Shown piece by piece: positions 60,001 to 64,000 of a stretch of 64,000 bases of DNA. The position numbers were made by a program, and so were the translations under genes. The stretch covers positions 1 to 64,000 of the forward strand of contig NZ_CP017887.1 of assembly GCF_001874645.1 (NCBI RefSeq), written 5' to 3'. The notes below the pieces were generated by a model. It saw only the letters and a program-made list of their open reading frames with translations. It did not search any database and was not told the DNA's origin. Within the stretch, counting starts at the first letter, position 1, and the number at the start of each line of letters is the position of its first letter. Source of the DNA: Pseudomonas frederiksbergensis (GTDB lineage: Bacteria > Pseudomonadota > Gammaproteobacteria > Pseudomonadales > Pseudomonadaceae).

Positions 60001-61272
60001 GTGAACCAGGGTTTCCACGGGCCGGTTGTCCACCACCCGCTCAACCCGGCTCAGGCGTCGTTCATGGTGGTCGTAGCACAGGTGAAGACGAATACCGCCG
60101 GTAGCACAGACATCGCTCAGACGCTCTTCCGCGTCGTAGTGGAAGGTGAGGAAGTGACCGAGTGCATTCTCGATGCGGCGCAGCGGCGAGGGTTGGCCGC
60201 TTTCGGACAACTCGCCGAAATAGAAGAAGGTATTGTCGAGGGTCTGAATGAGGTAGTGCCCGCCTTCAGAGCGCACCAGGAATATCTGCTCGCTGGCCAG
60301 GAAAAAGCGCTCCCCAGGCTCAAGGCCTGGCAGATTCAGATCTCGTCCCTGGTTGTCGCGCAAGTAAAGCTGATCGCCTTCCAGGCGTAGGCTTTGCTCC
60401 CACGGCAGTACCCAGCCGCGTCCCAGCAGGCCCTCGTGACTGATATCGCTGGCATAGAAACGCGCCCAAACAATAGGCATGAGGCCCGGAAGAGCAAAGT
60501 CTGTTTCGCTCTCTTCCAGAAGTAATTTGCGCCCGCTGATTGCATCCACCGGGTTGCCAAACAGGCCGCCGGCCACTCGGCTAATAGCCGGGCCGATGAC
60601 AAACCGGGAAGCCAGTTCACCCGCCACAAAACCCGCGGCGAACTGCAAGGCGCAGGGGGCGGCGGCCTTGAGTCCTGCCTCACTGGCCTTGATCGCTAGT
60701 TGCGCGAGGCTACCGGCAAGGCCGGCGACGATCATGAGGATGTCGACCGTGTTGCGCAAAAACTCGGGAACTTCGTCTTCGATCGGCAGGTACTGTTCTT
60801 TTTCGGCGCCGATAAAGACGTTCTCCGAACCACTGTCGATCACACTGCCGCAGGTCAGTTTGTCGCCCTTACGGGCCGCAGGCAGACCGTTGATAAAGAC
60901 CTTGGCCGAACCCTCCGCCACCATCGGCGGCGTCGAGTGCTTTTTGCAGATGCCGACACTGTCTTGTACGTAGGCTGCCTTGAGGCCATTGATACGGACG
61001 TTACTGGAACCACTCGTGATCCCTCCGGCGGGCGCCTTGCACATTCGTCCTATGGCTTCACCCGCCATAACCAGCCCCGTACCTCCCAGGCCCGCCAGTA
61101 ACCCCACCAACAACCCGGCCCCGAAGCCGCAGGTAGCAACGACAAAGATCGAGGCTACTGCGACCAGTGCCAGTCCCAGCGCGGCCCCCACCAGAAACCC
61201 CACGAGAGCATTTGTATGAGCAATCTCATCGTCAAAACGTGCTGCTTCAAACATCGGAAACTTCCATGTCAT
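57034..61272 (-). CDS. Rhs polymorphic toxin with PAAR domain (T6SS effector)
   Basis: 1412 residues. N-terminal membrane hairpin (VGFLVGAALGLALVAVASIF), PAAR domain (GSSNVRINGLKAAYVQDSVG, then VFINGLPAARKGDKLTCGS), more membrane-like sequence, then the Rhs shell (repeats such as YHYDAEGQL, FSYDAAGQL) and the core end GRFTTQDPIGLLGGDNLYRY. After the DPWGW cleavage region comes the toxin: SSGHHVPAVRKSVGRPF, AEHDHWRMHDAER, then RSPNGTHVLGENVTPVKAVD, a GHH-type HNH/EndoVII-superfamily nuclease. It would be delivered on VgrG by the T6SS. Chaperone and immunity genes flank it. Confidence 0.93.
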   Translation of the reverse strand: MTWKFPMFEAARFDDEIAHTNALVGFLVGAALGLALVAVASIFVVATCGFGAGLLVGLLAGLGGTGLVMAGEAIGRMCKAPAGGITSGSSNVRINGLKAAYVQDSVGICKKHSTPPMVAEGSAKVFINGLPAARKGDKLTCGSVIDSGSENVFIGAEKEQYLPIEDEVPEFLRNTVDILMIVAGLAGSLAQLAIKASEAGLKAAAPCALQFAAGFVAGELASRFVIGPAISRVAGGLFGNPVDAISGRKLLLEESETDFALPGLMPIVWARFYASDISHEGLLGRGWVLPWEQSLRLEGDQLYLRDNQGRDLNLPGLEPGERFFLASEQIFLVRSEGGHYLIQTLDNTFFYFGELSESGQPSPLRRIENALGHFLTFHYDAEERLSDVCATGGIRLHLCYDHHERRLSRVERVVDNRPVETLVHYHYDAEGQLQHVINRNGDRVRHFAYEHGLMVAHENALGLACHYRWSTRFDDHQPRVVEHWTSDGERYHFRYDLAQWQTDIRDVLDRVAQIHYNEGRRVVASRDFGGEQYRFELDASGNMTGLELPDGNKLAFAYDDYSRLVEEIDPLGRSTCYSYHLNTSLIASIQRPDGSIQSWVYDRSGTLLDSIDPLGQLTQYLNTNDGLPHSCTDPKGNTTHLWWNGLGQIEQYQDCSGHRAHYAYDERLHLVSIKDAMERTTRLTRKANGEVTRIEHPDGSHDSYSYNALGQLLSHTDADDRTTYVTRTSRGLLSKRQNPRGQHVHYEYDKCQRLIGLLNENKAAYRFSYDASDRLQEEVRVDGLRRRFSYSVSGALTHLNELVRQGFNEVSRQQHFEHDAAGRLVSRITDDARLDYLYDDVDRLIAVDRQPSAAGKALGIGSDHLAFSYDAAGQLLSEDSSTGNLGYSYDELGNLTHLALPDGRKVNHLYYGSGHLHQINLDGQLISDFERDALHRETLRTQGSLTSRYGYDTKGRKLWQAAIHLPHEQLSQLQEKTDSLLGHPQHPTTALHRRYHYSPGGEVQRVTDKQRGVTNFTYDASGQLRSRQPDHPQLQTEDFSYDPAGNLSGSGRWQFESLPDNRLVAFKDLRFSYDTWGNLSEKSSAAGGMQRFHYDSENRLIKAQTWQGLTLHSEAHYHYDALGRRIGKHVTQDGQTQETKFLWQGLRLLQEQQPQLHSLYLYEPGSYAPLARIDNDPELPEQEARHYYFHTDQIGTPQEMTNAEGQVVWRAYYKAWGGLEALSPNLVEQNLRFQGQYHDWESGLYYNTFRYYDPAVGRFTTQDPIGLLGGDNLYRYAPNALGWIDPWGWCNKGMGVNSSGHHVPAVRKSVGRPFAVSRSDKTRPTLFPRGANAEHDHWRMHDAERSVIGPRQGDFKGTDDELFAAYRNAYKDLNDIKVDVRSPNGTHVLGENVTPVKAVDLVENWLKETGLR

Positions 61273-61296
61273 ACCGACCTTTCAAGTCGGGTGTCC

Positions 61297-61746
61297 TTAA
61301 GGGATTGCGGTAACAGGAGGGTGCTGCTGAAAGCTCGCCAGAACATTCGTCCATAGCTGATTCAACTGATCGTCGAACGGCACCTGGCTGGTGGCGGTGA
61401 AAATCAGCGCCCGGTCAGGTGCCACAATGAAAGCCGCCTGGCGCTGATAAACCGGTCGACCATCGCTTTGATAGTGAGCATCGACTTGCAGGCCCGGTAT
61501 CGGCGATTGCGCCGACAGCTCGACAGGGGTGGTGCTCTGGCGCTGGTACTTGCGCAGCTTGGCCGCAATCAGGCTGACCTGACGCTCGACGTAGTCGGGC
61601 AAGGCCTCGCTCGGTAGTGTGTTATCGCGTGAGAGGGTCAGGCTGAAAGGTGCAGGTAGGGTGATACCCGGAACAAACATATTGACGCTGCGGTCTTGAA
61701 AACCTGTTGGCAACGTGAGCTTGCCTTCCTGAATCAAATATTCCAT
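61297..61746 (-). CDS. EagR-type T6SS chaperone (DUF1795/DcrB-like)
   Basis: 149 residues: MEYLIQEGKLTLPTGFQDRS then VNMFVPGITLPAPFSLTLSR and QRQAAFIVAPDRALIFTATS, the DcrB/EagR pattern. Eag chaperones hold the N-terminal membrane segments of PAAR-Rhs effectors until loading onto VgrG. It lies between vgrG and rhs, 25 nt before rhs. Confidence 0.9.
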   Translation of the reverse strand: MEYLIQEGKLTLPTGFQDRSVNMFVPGITLPAPFSLTLSRDNTLPSEALPDYVERQVSLIAAKLRKYQRQSTTPVELSAQSPIPGLQVDAHYQSDGRPVYQRQAAFIVAPDRALIFTATSQVPFDDQLNQLWTNVLASFQQHPPVTAIP

Positions 61747-61777
61747 TTACGGTGCTCTATTCTGTTGGGGGTCGGGA

Positions 61778-63733
61778 TCAGGAGGCCGGTTGCGGCGGAT
61801 TTGAAAAAACGCCGTCGACCTTGCCATCGATGGTGCCCTTGGCGCCATCGGCACCGGGATCCGTGGCGGCGGCCCCGCCGGGCATGTTGATATCGAGATT
61901 GCCGCCGGTATTGATCTGAGCGTCGCCTGTCACCGAAAAGTTGAACTTCGTGCCATAAAGGTTGATCTCCCCACTGGCATTCATCTCGATAACGCTCTGG
62001 CCGCAGACCAGACGCAGTTGCATCCCCGCTTCCATCAGGTATTGAGTGCCAACACTGTCTTGTTTGGCGCCGCCGACGAGCAGCGTGTCATTGACCTTGA
62101 CCGTCCTGACCCGGTTCTGACCGATGGTGACGGTTTCATTCTGACCGACGGAATGGGCACGATTAACACCGACCCAATGACTTTCATTGTTCCCGACGGT
62201 GCAATCCTGATCGCGCTGGGCGTGGATGTAGATTTGCTCCTGGCCCGCCCGGTCTTCGACGCGAACCTCGTTGGAGCCACCGCCTCCAAGACTGCTGTTG
62301 GTCTTGAAGACGCTACGGGTTTTGTTCGCCGGTAGCGGATACGGCACAGGCGTGATTTTGTTCGGGACACAACCGGTAATCAGCGGTTTGTCTGGATCGC
62401 CTTCCTCGAAGGTGATGAACACTTCCATTCCGATGCGCGGAATCACTACCTGGCCAAAGCCCGGCCCTGCCCAGCTGGACGCCACGCGCACCCAGCAACT
62501 GCTGTTTTCGTCGAAGCGGCCTTCGCGGTCCCAATTGAACTGGACCTTGACCCTACCGTACTGATCGCAATGTATTTCCTCTCCCGCAGGTCCCGTCACC
62601 TTCGCCGTTTGGCTGGCCAGAACCGGTTTGCGGGTTGGCATTGACGGTCGGTAGAAGGTGTCCCAGGGGATGGCGGAGAACGTGTTGCGATAGCCCTGCA
62701 CAAAACCATCCGCTGGCTTCGCATCGCTGGTGATCGACTCTTCGAGCACTTGGGGTTGCAAGCCTTCGTGACAGACCTCGATTAGCAACCAGAGATCGTT
62801 CCAGGCGGTACGTGGATGGTTAGCCAGTGTCAAGAAGTGACCGCTGACTAGGGCCGGTTCGTCGCCGTTGCCTTTCACCAGACGGTAGTCAGTACGGTGA
62901 CGCTCCAGCGCCCGCTGACTCAGCAGCTTGCCGCGATCGCGACTGATGAATTGACCAGGGTAGTCATAATCTTCCAGGTCAGGTTGCGGGGCCTGATTTT
63001 CTGTTTGGTACTTTGACTCCAGCAGCATGCTCGGCTTTTCAAAGTCATAGTCACGGCGCGTGGTACGGCTGGTACGCGCCTCGACCCTCAAATCAAACCC
63101 CTTGATCACAGGCCTGTCAGCGACCATGCCACTGCCGGCCTGATACTCGGTCGGTTGATCCAGCTTGGGAAACACAGTCTGGTCATCACCGAACACCAAT
63201 AGGTGGCCCGTTGGGCTGTGATGGTGGTGATAGTGAATACCTTCCTCGCTGCACAGACGCTGGACAAACTGTAGGTCGGATTCGTCGTACTGTACGCAGT
63301 AGTCGCGCGCCGGATAAACCGTGTTCAGCTGGAACTGATAGGTATTGCTCAGAATGCCGTGCTCTTCCAGTATCTGCGCGATGATTTTGTTGACCGGCAG
63401 GTGTTGGAAGATGCGCTGGTTGATTCGGTGACTCAGGTAAGTGAGGTGGGGCACCAGCGTGAGGCTGTAGCGGGTCAGACGCTTGCCACTGGCCCCTTGC
63501 TCCACCCGATAGATGATCCCGTGGATGCCATCACCTCTGTCGCTGAATGCGAGAAAAGCGGGCTTGTGGAGCAAGCTTTCAAGGTCCAGTTCGTGTCGTT
63601 CGCTGACCAACTCTACATCGAAGGCATACGGCGTGCTGATAGCCTCTTTACCGACAAAGGAGAGTACCTGGAGATCACTCGGAGTCCCCTCGATGGTCAG
63701 GCTAAAGTGCGTCTGATTGGCTGAACTGAACAT
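61778..63733 (-). CDS. vgrG: VgrG, T6SS spike protein
   Basis: 651 residues: gp27-like base (RYSLTLVPHLTYLSHRINQR, DYCVQYDESDLQFVQRLCSE, EGIHYHHHH), OB fold (CDQYGRVKVQFNWDREG, SSCWVRVASSWAGPGFG) and the beta-helical needle (NETVTIGQNRVRTVKVNDTL). The C-terminal extension is short and Gly/Pro-rich. It carries the PAAR-Rhs effector. Complete. Confidence 0.95.
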   Translation of the reverse strand: MFSSANQTHFSLTIEGTPSDLQVLSFVGKEAISTPYAFDVELVSERHELDLESLLHKPAFLAFSDRGDGIHGIIYRVEQGASGKRLTRYSLTLVPHLTYLSHRINQRIFQHLPVNKIIAQILEEHGILSNTYQFQLNTVYPARDYCVQYDESDLQFVQRLCSEEGIHYHHHHSPTGHLLVFGDDQTVFPKLDQPTEYQAGSGMVADRPVIKGFDLRVEARTSRTTRRDYDFEKPSMLLESKYQTENQAPQPDLEDYDYPGQFISRDRGKLLSQRALERHRTDYRLVKGNGDEPALVSGHFLTLANHPRTAWNDLWLLIEVCHEGLQPQVLEESITSDAKPADGFVQGYRNTFSAIPWDTFYRPSMPTRKPVLASQTAKVTGPAGEEIHCDQYGRVKVQFNWDREGRFDENSSCWVRVASSWAGPGFGQVVIPRIGMEVFITFEEGDPDKPLITGCVPNKITPVPYPLPANKTRSVFKTNSSLGGGGSNEVRVEDRAGQEQIYIHAQRDQDCTVGNNESHWVGVNRAHSVGQNETVTIGQNRVRTVKVNDTLLVGGAKQDSVGTQYLMEAGMQLRLVCGQSVIEMNASGEINLYGTKFNFSVTGDAQINTGGNLDINMPGGAAATDPGADGAKGTIDGKVDGVFSNPPQPAS

Positions 63734-63776
63734 CCCGTGTTCCTCTATGTAAGTCCTTCAGAAGCGACAAGCAAAA

Positions 63777-63806
63777 CGCCTGGGCCAACAAAAACTGACC
63801 CAGGCG
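63777..63806 (-). terminator. Terminator between hcp and vgrG
   Basis: CGCCTGGG (63777-63784) pairs with CCCAGGCG (63799-63806); TTTTGC follows on the minus strand. It allows high hcp expression relative to vgrG. Confidence 0.8.
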
Positions 63807-63825
63807 GTATGACGATCGGTCAGCC

Positions 63826-64000
63826 TTAGCCAGCGACCGGGGAACGCCAGTCATCGGAGCCCGAAGTACCGGATACTTCGTGGGTCCAGGTGATTTTGCG
63901 GTAGGTGAAGTGCACGTCTTCCAGGTGGGTGAAGTGCGAGTTCGCCGGGTCCTGGCAGTTGTGCATGTAGTCTTTGATGTCGACGATAATCGCGTCTTCA
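63826..64000 (-). CDS. hcp: Hcp, T6SS tube protein (C-terminal part, cut by window edge)
   Basis: The minus-strand frame ends at 63826 and reads EDAIIVDIKDYMHNCQDPAN then SHFTHLEDVHFTYRKITWTH and a final SGSDDWRSPVAG, the C-terminus of Hcp family proteins that form the secretion tube. It is the first gene of the hcp-vgrG-eagR-rhs-immunity island; its start is outside the window. Confidence 0.92.
   Translation of the reverse strand, partial: EDAIIVDIKDYMHNCQDPANSHFTHLEDVHFTYRKITWTHEVSGTSGSDDWRSPVAG

Noticed and set aside
57559..60390. Long plus-strand frames opposite rhs
   Set aside because: High-GC third-position bias of rhs opens the opposite strand; no independent signals.

Overview
The window reads as part of a large conjugative plasmid (or plasmid-like element) of a Pseudomonas species. 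The evidence is a DUF2790 protein typical of that genus, a DnaB almost identical in style to Pseudomonas chromosomal DnaB, a rulAB-type UmuDC pair, an iteron origin with a Rep_3 initiator, two partition modules, F-type conjugation genes, and many IS remnants. No relaxase, coupling protein or rRNA/tRNA gene is present, so only part of the transfer system is seen.

Layout. 0-5.2 kb: IS3 and IS4 remnants, then two dnaB paralogues in tandem. 5.4-8.3 kb: small accessory genes (AlbA_2 protein, C39-like cysteine peptidase, a protein with an R-x4-H motif). 8.3-9.8 kb: repA and an origin with sixteen 16-bp iterons and a DnaA box. 10-14 kb: HExxH membrane protein, SOS-controlled rulA and a frameshifted rulB, a MobI-like gene. 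14.1-24.3 kb: plasmid backbone control, namely a ParM-like/adaptor pair with palindromic sites, a RecG-wedge-only protein, a CI-like repressor divergent from lytic transglycosylase + FlhD-like + FlhC-like genes (the layout of the SetR/SetCD and AcaCD transfer-control modules), an SF1 helicase, and parAB behind five perfect 15-bp palindromes. 25-26.9 kb: a Tus-like replication-terminator protein flanked by an inverted repeat, and a membrane protein. 27-29 kb: a GC-rich cluster of tiny genes with a run of 16 G. 29.3-33.7 kb: a Sel1/SEC-C protein and a compact HTH regulator - nucleotidyltransferase - PP2C phosphatase operon. 34.3-40.1 kb: traF-traH-traG. 40.5-50 kb: tyrosine recombinase, primase, many small plasmid genes on the minus strand, and a 5'-truncated cytosine methyltransferase. 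49.9-55.3 kb: an IS21-family element and an IS5-family element that splits an ORF. 55.5-64 kb: zinc-ribbon repeat protein and a T6SS effector island (hcp-vgrG-eagR-rhs-immunity).

How it fits together. RepA and iterons start replication, with plasmid-borne DnaB and possibly Tus shaping fork movement. ParAB and the ParM-like pair give stability. A repressor/FlhDC-type activator switch probably drives mobI and tra expression. Cargo includes SOS mutagenesis, a candidate defence or toxin-antitoxin operon, and contact-dependent killing through Rhs.

The most unusual signal is between 45 and 48.3 kb. At least five consecutive minus-strand genes carry 5' leaders with the same architecture: a stem that closes around the ribosome binding site, and an upstream CCC/GGG hairpin that uses the same bases, so the two folds exclude each other. 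This looks like an RNA-level switch family. Several frameshifts sit in homopolymers (8 T, 16 G, 7 C), so either slippage control or uncorrected long-read errors must be considered.
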